From positions 35,861 to 99,860 of the forward strand of contig JAKSLP010000004.1 of NCBI GenBank assembly GCA_024401115.1: 64,000 nt of DNA. Direction: 5' to 3'. Made by a program: the position numbers and the translations under genes. Source of the stretch: Bacteroidaceae bacterium. GTDB taxonomy: Bacteria > Bacteroidota > Bacteroidia > Bacteroidales > Bacteroidaceae. This document shows positions 55,948 through 63,968 of the stretch, piece after piece. Numbering within the stretch: the stretch's first letter is position 1; each line of letters opens with the position of its first letter. The notes below the pieces were generated by a model. That model was not told the origin of the DNA, did no database searches, and saw only the letters and a program-made list of their open reading frames with translations.

Positions 55948-57030
55948 TTGCTGTTGTCCCGACGTCCCCGACGAAGATTACTGGTTCTGCTGCTACTGTT
56001 TGTGGCGGCAGTTCGTTTTGTGCCCAATGCCGGCGAGCTGTATGCCACCTGGCTTTACCCCGGCATCTCTTGGGTATTATCCTATATTGCCTCGTTCATT
56101 CCCTATTCCATCGAGGAATGGGTAGTGGTACTGGCCGCCCTGGTCCTGCTGCTCTATCCCGTCATTGCCTCGCTCTGCGGCCGCAAATTCTCACGCATGC
56201 TCAAGGGTGAGCTGGAGATGATAGGTTGGGTAGTGGTATGGTTCTACCTGGGATGGGGATGCAACTATTTCCGGCACGACTTTCACCAGCGCCTCATGAT
56301 ATTCCCTGCCTCGTACGATAAAGGAGAGTTCATGACCTTTCTGAACGAATACACCGACAGCCTCAACGCCAACTACATACGTGTGGATAATGTTAATCCC
56401 GAAGAGACACTGGAGGAAATCAAAAGCATCTATTGCTCTATTCCCGAGGGGTATGGACTTACCCGTCCTCAGCCGTTCCAGCGTCCCAAGCATGTGCTGT
56501 TCAACGACCTGTACAGTGGGGTGGGCGTATTGGGTTATATGGGTCCTTTCATGGGCGAGTCGCAACTCAACCTGCAGCTCCGTCCCCTGCAGTATCCGTT
56601 CACCCTGGCACACGAGACAGCGCATCTGCTGGGTGTGAGCAGTGAGGCCGAGGCCAATTTCTGGGCCTATGAAGTATGCCTGCATTCCGATGACCCAGCC
56701 ATTCACTACAGCGGTTATTTTGGTCTGCTGCCCAATGTGTGGCGCAATGCACAGGGCCTGCTGGAAGAGAAAGAGATGAAGGAATGGCAGGCACGTATCA
56801 ATCCCAATATTCTGTCGGAATGGCGTACCCAGAGCCAATACTGGAAAGCCCTGGAGAACCCGTTCATTGGCGGAATTCAGGAAACCTTGTACAACTGGTT
56901 TCTGAAAGGCAACAGCATCGAATCGGGCATGGAAAACTACAATCAGGTGGTAGGCATGATTATGGCTATCCGCCAGAGCCACGAGGAACCATTAAGACGC
57001 CAAGGTAGGCGATTATCCAATAAACAATAA
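55948..57030 (+). CDS. DUF3810 membrane protein with HEXXH motif
   Basis: A 360-aa protein beginning at TTG 55948, the only sensible start, because the conserved hydrophobic segments follow directly. Membrane segments are at about 9-28, 36-50, 57-77 and 90-102, then a large soluble domain. His222-Glu-Thr-Ala-His226 with the nearby acidic SSEAEANF (233-235) looks like a zincin metallopeptidase site. No activity is known to me for this family. It ends the Lrp-led operon at a strong terminator. Confidence 0.83.
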   Translation: MLLSRRPRRRLLVLLLLFVAAVRFVPNAGELYATWLYPGISWVLSYIASFIPYSIEEWVVVLAALVLLLYPVIASLCGRKFSRMLKGELEMIGWVVVWFYLGWGCNYFRHDFHQRLMIFPASYDKGEFMTFLNEYTDSLNANYIRVDNVNPEETLEEIKSIYCSIPEGYGLTRPQPFQRPKHVLFNDLYSGVGVLGYMGPFMGESQLNLQLRPLQYPFTLAHETAHLLGVSSEAEANFWAYEVCLHSDDPAIHYSGYFGLLPNVWRNAQGLLEEKEMKEWQARINPNILSEWRTQSQYWKALENPFIGGIQETLYNWFLKGNSIESGMENYNQVVGMIMAIRQSHEEPLRRQGRRLSNKQ

Positions 57031-57062
57031 AAAAAGGTTGACCTGTTAGGCCAACCTTTTTT
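57031..57062. terminator. Bidirectional terminator between DUF3810 and msrC-like genes
   Basis: Arms AAAAAGGTTG / CAACCTTTTT with inner CCT/AGG pairs; T-rich on both strands. Confidence 0.88.
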
Positions 57063-57075
57063 ATACCCGAGAGTG

Positions 57076-57546
57076 TTACTCAAACAGCTTAACAATCTTC
57101 TCCAGCCACACCTTATCGGTTTCATCAAAGGTGGCCAGGTGCTCGCTGTCGATGTCCAGCACGCCACTTACCTGTCCGTCCTTGTGCATAGGTACCACTA
57201 TCTCACTGCGCGACAGAGAGCTGCAGGCAATGTGGCCAGGGAACAGCTCCACATCGGGAACCACCTGAGTCTCATCCTTCTGCCAGGCTGTACCGCACAC
57301 ACCCTTTCCGCATTTGATACGGGTGCAGGCCAAAGGGCCCTGGAAAGGACCTAAGACCAAGATTCCATCAATGACACGGTAGAAACCGGTCCACCAGAAA
57401 TGGAAGGTGTCCTGAATCATAGCCGACACATTGGCCATGTTGGCAATGGTATCGGGTTCATCCTCCATCAGACCTACAATCTGCTCGTAAAGTAAGGCAT
57501 ATTTCTCTTCTTTGCCGCCTTCAGCAATTTCTAAATGCTCTGCCAT
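57076..57546 (-). CDS. msrC: GAF-domain free methionine-(R)-sulfoxide reductase
   Basis: Repairs free methionine sulfoxide. At 156 aa it is a single GAF domain with the three family cysteines in KCGKGVCG (about 93-100) and GHIACSS (about 125-131), and it ends VSGVLDIDSEHLATFDETD. It is monocistronic with a TACATTTG promoter element. Confidence 0.92.
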   Translation of the reverse strand: MAEHLEIAEGGKEEKYALLYEQIVGLMEDEPDTIANMANVSAMIQDTFHFWWTGFYRVIDGILVLGPFQGPLACTRIKCGKGVCGTAWQKDETQVVPDVELFPGHIACSSLSRSEIVVPMHKDGQVSGVLDIDSEHLATFDETDKVWLEKIVKLFE

Positions 57547-57569
57547 TTTTTTGTAAGAATTAGTGACCG

Positions 57570-57577
57570 CAAATGTA
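57570..57577 (-). promoter_or_regulatory. Promoter -7 element for the msrC-like gene
   Basis: Minus-strand TACATTTG followed by C, 23 nt before the ATG at 57546. Confidence 0.58.
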
Positions 57578-57650
57578 CGAAATATTCTTCCAATTATGAA
57601 TTATTTGTGAAAAATTACCACTTTATGATGCAGATGTGATGGCTTTATGC

Positions 57651-57658
57651 TAACTTTG
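57651..57658 (+). promoter_or_regulatory. Promoter -7 element abutting the epimerase start
   Basis: TAACTTTG ends only 5 nt before the ATG at 57664, so the transcript would have almost no leader. No -33 box is clear. Confidence 0.5.
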
Positions 57659-57663
57659 TAACC

Positions 57664-58701
57664 ATGAAGAAGAGTATTTTAATAACGGGCGCCAGCGGTT
57701 TTATTGGCAGTTTTCTGGTGGAGGAGGCTCTGAAACAGGGCTTCACCACATGGGCCGGTGTGCGTGGAAGCAGTAGCCTGAACTACCTGCAGGATAAGCG
57801 TATCAACCTGATTAAACTGGATTTCCGCTCCATCGATGCCCTGTCGACCCAGTTGGGACGCCACGTGGAAAAGCATGGCAAGTGGGATGTGATTATCCAT
57901 TGTGCCGGTGTGACCAAATGTAATGACAGCCGCGACTTTGACCGGTTCAACTATCAGGCCACGGTCAATCTGATTGCGGCCCTGCGCGAACAGGGCATGC
58001 GCCCTGAGCAGTTTGTCTATATCAGTTCACTGAGTATCTTTGGACCTATCCGCGAAAAGCCGGTGGGCGATGACGGCAACGGCCTGCTGTACCGCCCCAT
58101 CACCGAGAAGGATGAGCCCAAGCCGAACACGGCCTATGGCCGCAGTAAGGTAAGAACCGAGCGTTACATCAAGTCGCTGGTGGATTATCCTTACCTGATC
58201 TATCGCCCTACAGGCGTGTACGGCCCCCGAGAGCGTGATTATTTCCTGATGGCCAAGAGCATCAAGCAGCATGTCGACTTTGCCGTGGGTTATAAGAAGC
58301 AGGAGATTACCTTTGTGTATGTCAAGGATCTGGTACAAGCCATCTTCCTGGGCATAGAAAAGGGGGTAACCCGACGGGAATACTTTGTGAGCGATGGCCG
58401 TGTGTACGAGAGTGCCACTTTCAGCGACCTGCTGAGAAAGGAGTTGGGCAACCCTTGGATGGTGCGCATCAAGGCTCCGCTATGGCTGCTGAAGATTATC
58501 TGCGTGGCAGGCGGATTCCTGGGTAAGATTACCCATAAGCCTATTGCGCTGAACCCCGATAAATACAGTATCATGAAACAGCGCAACTGGCAGTGCGACA
58601 TTCAGCCGCTGATGGACGAGTTGGGCTACCAGCCTCAGTACCCGCTGGAGCGGGGCGTGAAGGAGGCCGTGGCATGGTACAAGGAAAATAAATGGATTTA
58701 A
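57664..58701 (+). CDS. NAD-dependent epimerase/dehydratase family protein
   Basis: Extended short-chain dehydrogenase of 345 aa. The Rossmann motif is TGASGFIGSF (about 7-16), and the catalytic Tyr-X3-Lys is in AYGRSKVRTE (about 159-168). RPTGVYGPRERDYF follows. Members act on nucleotide sugars or on other carbonyl substrates, and nothing here fixes the substrate. A promoter-like element sits immediately before the ATG, and rnr begins 11 nt after the stop. Confidence 0.9.
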   Translation: MKKSILITGASGFIGSFLVEEALKQGFTTWAGVRGSSSLNYLQDKRINLIKLDFRSIDALSTQLGRHVEKHGKWDVIIHCAGVTKCNDSRDFDRFNYQATVNLIAALREQGMRPEQFVYISSLSIFGPIREKPVGDDGNGLLYRPITEKDEPKPNTAYGRSKVRTERYIKSLVDYPYLIYRPTGVYGPRERDYFLMAKSIKQHVDFAVGYKKQEITFVYVKDLVQAIFLGIEKGVTRREYFVSDGRVYESATFSDLLRKELGNPWMVRIKAPLWLLKIICVAGGFLGKITHKPIALNPDKYSIMKQRNWQCDIQPLMDELGYQPQYPLERGVKEAVAWYKENKWI

Positions 58702-58712
58702 ACCTTTGCATT

Positions 58713-61025
58713 ATGGGAAAGTCAGGAAAGAAAGGCGGCAAGCGCCTCAACAAAAATGAATTGCTGGAAATGGTATTGAACCTGTTCCAGAACAATCCCA
58801 GTGAAACCTATCCCATGAAGACCATCTTCAGGGAGCTGCGCCTGAACACGCATCCGCTGAAGATGCTGTGCGTGGACCTGCTGTTCGACCTGGTGGATGA
58901 GGACTACCTCACCCAGCCGGAATCCAATAAGTTCCGTCTGAAGCATACCGACTCCATTGTGGAGGGTATCTTTGAGCGCAAGAAGAACGGCAAGAACCAG
59001 ATTATCCCTGAAGGTGAGGGCGAGCCTATCCGCATTGCCGAGCGCAACTCGGCTCATGCCATGAACGGCGACCGTGTGCGTGTGGCTATCTTTGCCCGCC
59101 GTCGTGACCGTGTGCGCGAGGGCGAGGTCATCGAGATTGTAGAACGTGCCAAGGATACCTTTGTGGGCAAACTGCAGGTGGAGAAAAACTATGCCTTTCT
59201 GGTTACCGACAACCGCTACCTGGAGAACGACATCTTCATTCCTATCAATAAAGTAAAGGGCGGTAAGACCGGTGATAAGGCTATTGTGCGCATCACCGAA
59301 TGGCCCGACGAGGCCAAGAGCCCTATTGGCGAGGTACTGGATATCCTGGGTGCATCGGGCGATAACAATGCCGAGATGCATGCCATCCTGGCGGAATATG
59401 GCCTGCCTTACGAATACCCTAAGCAGGTGGAGGCTGCAGCCAACCGTATTCCGGATGAGATTCCGGCTGAGGAGATTGCCCAGCGCGAGGATTTCCGTCC
59501 TGTCACCACCTTCACCATCGACCCGCGCGATGCCAAGGACTTTGACGATGCCTTGTCTATCCGCAAGATGCCAGACGGCCTGTGGGAAGTGGGTGTTCAC
59601 ATTGCCGATGTGACTTATTACGTAAAGGAGGGTAACATCATCGATAAGGAGGCATTCAACCGTGCCACCTCTGTCTATCTGGTGGACCGTACCATCCCTA
59701 TGCTGCCCGAGCGCCTGTGCAACCTGCTGTGCTCTTTGCGCCAGGACGAGGAGAAGGTGGCTTATTCCGTTATCTTCCACATGAACGACCAGGCCGAGGT
59801 GAAGCATTCCCGCATCGTACATACCGTCATCAAGAGCAACCGCCGGTTTGTGTACGAGGAGGTACAGGATATTCTGGAGAAGAACGGTGTGGCCGAGGAT
59901 TATGACGAGGGACGCCCACGTCCTGAGGCTCACACGCATCACGAGTACCTGAGCGGTGCCCGAAAGCCAGAGGGTGAGTTTGCCGAGGAACTGATTGCAT
60001 TGGACCAGATGGCCAAGGCGCTGCGTGCCAAGCGTTTCAACGAGGGTGCCATCAACTTTGACCGTTACGAGGTACGTTTCAACATTGATGAGAAGGGTAA
60101 GCCGCTGAACGTATATTTCAAGTACAGTAAGGATGCCAACAAACTGGTGGAGGAGTTCATGCTGCTGGCCAACCGTACCGTAGCTGAGACGATAGGCAAG
60201 GTGGCAAAGAACAAGAAGGCAAAAACCTTTGTGTACCGTATCCACGACCTGCCAGACCCGGAGAAGCTGGACAACCTGAAGAGTTTCATCGGTAAGTTCG
60301 GCTACCGTATGAAGACCGATGGCAGTAAGACTCAGGTGAGCAAGAGCATCAACGCCCTGCTGAGCGATGTGAGCGGAAAACCGGAGCAGAACCTTATCGA
60401 AACCGTATCGCTGCGTGCCATGCAGAAGGCTAAGTACAGCACCCATAACATCGGTCACTATGGCCTGTCATTCGACTACTACACCCATTTCACCTCGCCT
60501 ATCCGCCGTTATCCGGACATGATGGTACACCGCCTGCTGAGCCGTTATATCGATGCCAAGGGACGCACCGTTCAGGAAAACAAATACGAGGATCTGTGCG
60601 AGCACTGCAGTGCCATGGAGCAGACCGCAGCATCGGCCGAGCGCAGCAGCATCAAGTACAAGCAGGTAGAGTTCATGCAGGATCACTTAGGACAGGAATT
60701 CGATGCCACCATCAGTGGTGTTACCGAATGGGGCCTGTATGCCGAGATTAACGAAAACAAATGCGAGGGTATGATACGCATGCGTGACTTGGGCGATGAT
60801 TACTTCATCTACGACGACCGCAACTACTGCCTGGAAAGCCGTGACAAGCGTACCCGCTTCTCTTTAGGTGACAGCATACGCATCAAGGTGGCCCGTGCCG
60901 ACCTGGAGCATAAACAACTGGATTACGTATTGGCAGGTGCCGAGATTTCAACGGGTAAACGCGACAGCTCGTTCCGCAAGCCCAATACCCGTTTGCAGAA
61001 AGGAAAACAGAAGCGCAGAAAATAG
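58713..61025 (+). CDS. rnr: Ribonuclease R
   Basis: Processive 3'-5' exoribonuclease that degrades structured RNA. From ATG 58713 the 770-aa protein has an N-terminal winged-helix segment, cold-shock OB domains, the RNB catalytic domain (TIDPRDAKDFDDALSI with the metal-binding Asp residues), an S1 domain (about 660-740) and a basic C-terminal tail. The alternative ATG 58692 lies inside the epimerase gene and is less likely. It probably shares a transcript with the epimerase. Confidence 0.95.
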   Translation: MGKSGKKGGKRLNKNELLEMVLNLFQNNPSETYPMKTIFRELRLNTHPLKMLCVDLLFDLVDEDYLTQPESNKFRLKHTDSIVEGIFERKKNGKNQIIPEGEGEPIRIAERNSAHAMNGDRVRVAIFARRRDRVREGEVIEIVERAKDTFVGKLQVEKNYAFLVTDNRYLENDIFIPINKVKGGKTGDKAIVRITEWPDEAKSPIGEVLDILGASGDNNAEMHAILAEYGLPYEYPKQVEAAANRIPDEIPAEEIAQREDFRPVTTFTIDPRDAKDFDDALSIRKMPDGLWEVGVHIADVTYYVKEGNIIDKEAFNRATSVYLVDRTIPMLPERLCNLLCSLRQDEEKVAYSVIFHMNDQAEVKHSRIVHTVIKSNRRFVYEEVQDILEKNGVAEDYDEGRPRPEAHTHHEYLSGARKPEGEFAEELIALDQMAKALRAKRFNEGAINFDRYEVRFNIDEKGKPLNVYFKYSKDANKLVEEFMLLANRTVAETIGKVAKNKKAKTFVYRIHDLPDPEKLDNLKSFIGKFGYRMKTDGSKTQVSKSINALLSDVSGKPEQNLIETVSLRAMQKAKYSTHNIGHYGLSFDYYTHFTSPIRRYPDMMVHRLLSRYIDAKGRTVQENKYEDLCEHCSAMEQTAASAERSSIKYKQVEFMQDHLGQEFDATISGVTEWGLYAEINENKCEGMIRMRDLGDDYFIYDDRNYCLESRDKRTRFSLGDSIRIKVARADLEHKQLDYVLAGAEISTGKRDSSFRKPNTRLQKGKQKRRK

Positions 61026-61064
61026 ACAAGGAATCTGTTAAATACACGCCACTCATCACTCGTC

Positions 61065-61132
61065 TATAAGTCTTGATTCTTAAGACTTATAAGTCCTTCG
61101 CCGAAAGACTGCGCAGCCTTTCGGCGAAGGAC
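61065..61132. repeat. Two adjacent inverted repeats
   Basis: The first is TATAAGTCTT / AAGACTTATA (10 bp, 7-nt loop, 61065-61091). The second is GTCCTTCGCCGAAAG / CTTTCGGCGAAGGAC (perfect 15 bp, 61093-61132) with loop ACTGCGCAGC, itself palindromic. Confidence 0.92.
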
Positions 61133-61186
61133 GTATAGAAGACGTGACAGAGGGATAAGCAAGGTGTTGGGTGTTATAATACCATG

Positions 61187-61194
61187 CAAAGGTA
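61187..61194 (-). promoter_or_regulatory. Orphan minus-strand promoter-like element
   Basis: Minus-strand TACCTTTG followed by C points toward the hairpins and the 3' end of rnr. No gene lies downstream on that strand within the spacer. Confidence 0.35.
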
Positions 61195-61214
61195 CAATCA
61201 CATGGAAATATCAT

Positions 61215-61254
61215 TGGCACTTTATGGACTTTTCTGGCACTTTATGGCACTTTC
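61215..61254. repeat. Two 20-bp tandem repeats
   Basis: TGGCACTTTATGGACTTTTC is followed directly by TGGCACTTTATGGCACTTTC, and a partial third copy begins TGCCAC. Confidence 0.85.
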
Positions 61255-61410
61255 TGCCACATTTTATCGTAAATGCTTACACTATACCATTCAACATAGA
61301 TTCAGAATAAATTACCCTTTACTCTAACATAACATAGCTATACCATTGATTTCTATCAGCATTAACACCGCTTAAACATAGCTAAAATATAGGGTGCAAA
61401 AGCGGGCTTA

Positions 61411-61471
61411 AAGCTATGGTGAAAGAGACCTGAAGCGAAGGTGAAAGAGACCTATAGCTATGGTGAAGCTA
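61411..61471. repeat. Three imperfect 22-23-bp direct repeats
   Basis: Copies share AGC(TAT/GAA)GGTGAAAGAGACCT; the third is truncated after AGCTATGGTGAA. They lie just downstream of the BF3164-type gene. Confidence 0.85.
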
Positions 61472-61498
61472 GTAGGCTTAGTAAGTGTCATTAGTTCT

Positions 61499-62563
61499 CT
61501 ACTTCATGTCCTTAGGCAAATTAAACCTGACCAGTGTAGGCTCAGGAAGATTGGCTATGCCGAATAGCAGGTTACGTTTGCGGCATAGCGCCATCCTGCC
61601 TATTCTGCAATCCAGCTTCAGGGTTGACACCTGCTCACCTTGATAATTAAAGACCAAAATCTTATTTGCCTGCGATTTCTCCGAATTGCCGTAGTCATAC
61701 TCACTTATCAGCTGATCCAGATAAAGCACATAAATGTACTCATGGTCCATCTGTACGGACATTACCTGACCGAATGTCGACTCCTTGCTGAAAAGCAGGT
61801 CGCCATCCCTCACCTCGTAATAGGTCTTGTCAAAATAGAGGCTCCAGTCCCTGACCATGCTGCCGTTTTCCAGATGATATTTTGCCAGGAAAGGCAGATC
61901 CTTTGTGGAATAGACAAAAGAATCCCCAAAGGAAGCCGTGCGGCAGTTGCCAAGCCGCATCCGGGAGGCAAAGGTGCTGAGAGAGGGATCGTCAACGGGC
62001 GATTCACCGAAATAGCCGACGGTGTGAAGATTGCTGTCGGCCAAGGCAAAGAACTCGCCCGACTTCTGGGCTATGACTCCCGCATAATGGTCCTTGCCGA
62101 TTCGGATGAAAGAGCGGACGGAATTGCTTCTGCCCTCATCTGAAACCAGTCTCTGTCTGTTGGAGAGTGACAGCGAGTCTTTATCCTCACGGATACTCAA
62201 CAAAGTCAGCGACTGGCTCTTCAGGTCATTCACTCCTATCTCACGGTCTTCTGCAAATGCCAGCATCGGCAAAAGGAATTCTTCCGGGCCCTGGCCGATG
62301 GAACCGTATGTTGTGTGCTTCTTCATGTCGGGAAGCGAATAGAGTTCCACCGGGATTTCACTGCCCGAGACTGCCAGATAATTGTCGGAACAGGCAAGCT
62401 CTCCTGTACTGGAAAACAGTTCTATCTCGGTATCATGCTCAACAAAGATTTCGCTCTTCTCCTTCTTTGAAGAGGTATCACAGCTTTGCAATACGGAAAG
62501 AAAGCAAATATAGCCTACTACCGATGCAAATACTGCTGCAGCGGAAAAAAGAAACTTCTTCAT
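61499..62563 (-). CDS. BF3164-type beta-propeller lipoprotein
   Basis: A 354-aa product with a signal peptide and lipobox near Cys28 (VLQSCD). The mature protein has repeating beta-rich segments typical of six-bladed TolB-like propellers (GSIGQGPEEFLLPM, LVFNYQGEQVSTLKLD) and no catalytic signature. The family is characteristic of Bacteroidales and I recall it near small NVEALA-type secreted peptides. The function is unknown; a binding or sensing role at the surface is possible. It follows the DUF4221 gene by 99 nt on the same strand. Confidence 0.75.
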   Translation of the reverse strand: MKKFLFSAAAVFASVVGYICFLSVLQSCDTSSKKEKSEIFVEHDTEIELFSSTGELACSDNYLAVSGSEIPVELYSLPDMKKHTTYGSIGQGPEEFLLPMLAFAEDREIGVNDLKSQSLTLLSIREDKDSLSLSNRQRLVSDEGRSNSVRSFIRIGKDHYAGVIAQKSGEFFALADSNLHTVGYFGESPVDDPSLSTFASRMRLGNCRTASFGDSFVYSTKDLPFLAKYHLENGSMVRDWSLYFDKTYYEVRDGDLLFSKESTFGQVMSVQMDHEYIYVLYLDQLISEYDYGNSEKSQANKILVFNYQGEQVSTLKLDCRIGRMALCRKRNLLFGIANLPEPTLVRFNLPKDMK

Positions 62564-62662
62564 AACGTTTATCTTAATATTGTCTTTGATTTAGAGTGTA
62601 AAAATAAACAATAAAAAATATAAAGACAAATAATGAAGGTATACTTTTTATTACCCGTATTC

Positions 62663-63829
62663 TTACTTGCCTTTCACCTCAAACTTCACGAATTGAAACG
62701 CATCATCCGTATATCCCGGATTCTTGTAATGGTTGCAGCTGATGTAGAAACCGTCCTTGCAGACAAAGTAGAGGTTGGAGCGGAAACGGTCTCGGGGAAA
62801 CATCGTCTCTCCAATCACATTCAGGTCCTCATCCAAAATGATGATGGAGAACTCATTGCGACCGCTCTGGGTAAGGTCGTACCAGCTCTCTGTATGATTC
62901 TCCAATTCTGTTCTAGGATAGGCAAAGCGGTAATAATACTTCCTATAGGGGTCATAGACTATCCGGCCATAGTATGGATTAGTGCAAAATTGCCTTCGAC
63001 GTTCGTCAAAGTCCATGCTTTCCGGGAAATCAGGAATTTTTAGCTTACCGATGTATTTGCTGACTGCTTTCTTATAGCTAATATCCTTAAAATCCATAGA
63101 CATAACAATCAGGTCCTCATTGTAAGCGTAACTGTAAACCAATGATTTGCCATTGAAGCATTTATTAAGGTCACTGACCTCACTTTGAGTCTCAACCTTT
63201 CCAATCTCATAATTCTTTATCTCTTCGGATTCCAGATTTGGTGAATGAACAAACTCTTTGGTTTTCAGATTCAGGGCAATCTCGGTAGGGCTGTCTTGAA
63301 TTCCGTGATTTTCTCCTCTTCTTACACTCTGATAGCTGAAGAGAGTGTCACCTATAATAACGAAAGGATTGAAGGCATAGCTCTCAAAGCCGGTAACGCC
63401 CTCCACCTGACTGAAATCCATCTTTTCACGAATTGTAGCACAGCTGTCAAGGATATAAATAGTCCGGTTCTGACCTGGAATCAAGAACTCATTCCATGAT
63501 TTCATATAATGGGAATAAACGACACCAATGCCATCGGGACCTTCTTTGTGATAATTCACCACCTTGACCGGTTCACCTCCGGTAATGTCGTACATGAAAA
63601 TCTGGGCAGTCTTACGGTTCAGGAAGGTGGCATATTCCTTCCCGTCTCTATCGGTAAATACCTGAAAGGAATGGTTGTAGGTCCTGACATCCGGTGTGAT
63701 GTTAAAGCACACCGTATCAGAGGTCTCAACCAGGGAAACCTCTGATACGGTATTTGTTTCAAAACCCTTGCATGAGGCCAGGGCAATGAACAATACGATG
63801 AAAAATGTCAGATGTTTAGAACTCACCAT
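62663..63829 (-). CDS. DUF4221-like beta-propeller lipoprotein
   Basis: I start it at the ATG at 63829, giving 388 aa with a signal peptide and lipobox (LFIALASCKG, Cys about 19); the open frame upstream encodes no signal. The remainder is beta-rich with propeller-like blades (FQVFTDRDGKEYATFLN, VYDPYRKYYYRFAYP, IIILDEDLNVIGETMFPRD). It resembles DUF4221/BF3164-type lipoproteins of Bacteroidales and is probably a distant paralog of the next gene. Its first 14 nt overlap the end of a Cys-rich small reading frame. Function unknown. Confidence 0.72.
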   Translation of the reverse strand: MVSSKHLTFFIVLFIALASCKGFETNTVSEVSLVETSDTVCFNITPDVRTYNHSFQVFTDRDGKEYATFLNRKTAQIFMYDITGGEPVKVVNYHKEGPDGIGVVYSHYMKSWNEFLIPGQNRTIYILDSCATIREKMDFSQVEGVTGFESYAFNPFVIIGDTLFSYQSVRRGENHGIQDSPTEIALNLKTKEFVHSPNLESEEIKNYEIGKVETQSEVSDLNKCFNGKSLVYSYAYNEDLIVMSMDFKDISYKKAVSKYIGKLKIPDFPESMDFDERRRQFCTNPYYGRIVYDPYRKYYYRFAYPRTELENHTESWYDLTQSGRNEFSIIILDEDLNVIGETMFPRDRFRSNLYFVCKDGFYISCNHYKNPGYTDDAFQFVKFEVKGK

Positions 63830-63968
63830 AATCCATGCCGCAATAACACATATCTCCACTATTTTCTGGTTTACAACTCCAGTGTTTTTTTTCAAGGAAA
63901 CATTGCTGTTCCAGAATTTGCACACAGGCAGGAGAATCCTCCGCGTTGCACCTCTCATCGCTTATCTG
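63816..63968 (-). pseudogene. Cys-rich small reading frame without a start codon, possible peptide-gene remnant
   Basis: A 50-codon frame from just after a TAG (63971-63969) to TAA (63818-63816). It has six cysteines (positions 7, 15, 23, 32, 41, 43) and many charged residues, unlike random translation. It ends 14 nt inside the DUF4221-like gene, a typical operon overlap. There is no ATG before codon 40, so it is either the 3' part of a secreted peptide gene broken by a nonsense or frameshift mutation, or chance. Small Cys-containing NVEALA-type peptides next to such lipoproteins are the model for this guess. Confidence 0.3.

Larger units (their letters stand above)
61026..61498. other. Gene-free 473-bp spacer rich in palindromes and short repeats
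   Basis: No plausible coding frame is present. From left to right it holds two adjacent strong hairpins (61065-61132), a TACCTTTG element pointing left (61194-61187), two 20-bp tandem repeats with the core TGGCACTTTATGG (61215-61254), AT-rich sequence, and three imperfect 22-23-bp repeats (61411-61471). None carries a T run, so they do not look like ordinary terminators. Confidence 0.85.

Noticed and set aside
58722..60458. 578-codon open frame antisense to rnr
   Set aside because: Same cause: biased codons in rnr leave the opposite strand open. The translation is low in charged residues and has no recognisable motif.
61411..61471. CRISPR-like repeats
   Set aside because: The units are imperfect and contiguous without unique spacers, and no cas genes are present.
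63830..63958. Longer DUF4221-like protein starting at 63958
   Set aside because: The lipoprotein signal begins at 63829, and the upstream part reads as another frame of the Cys-rich peptide remnant.
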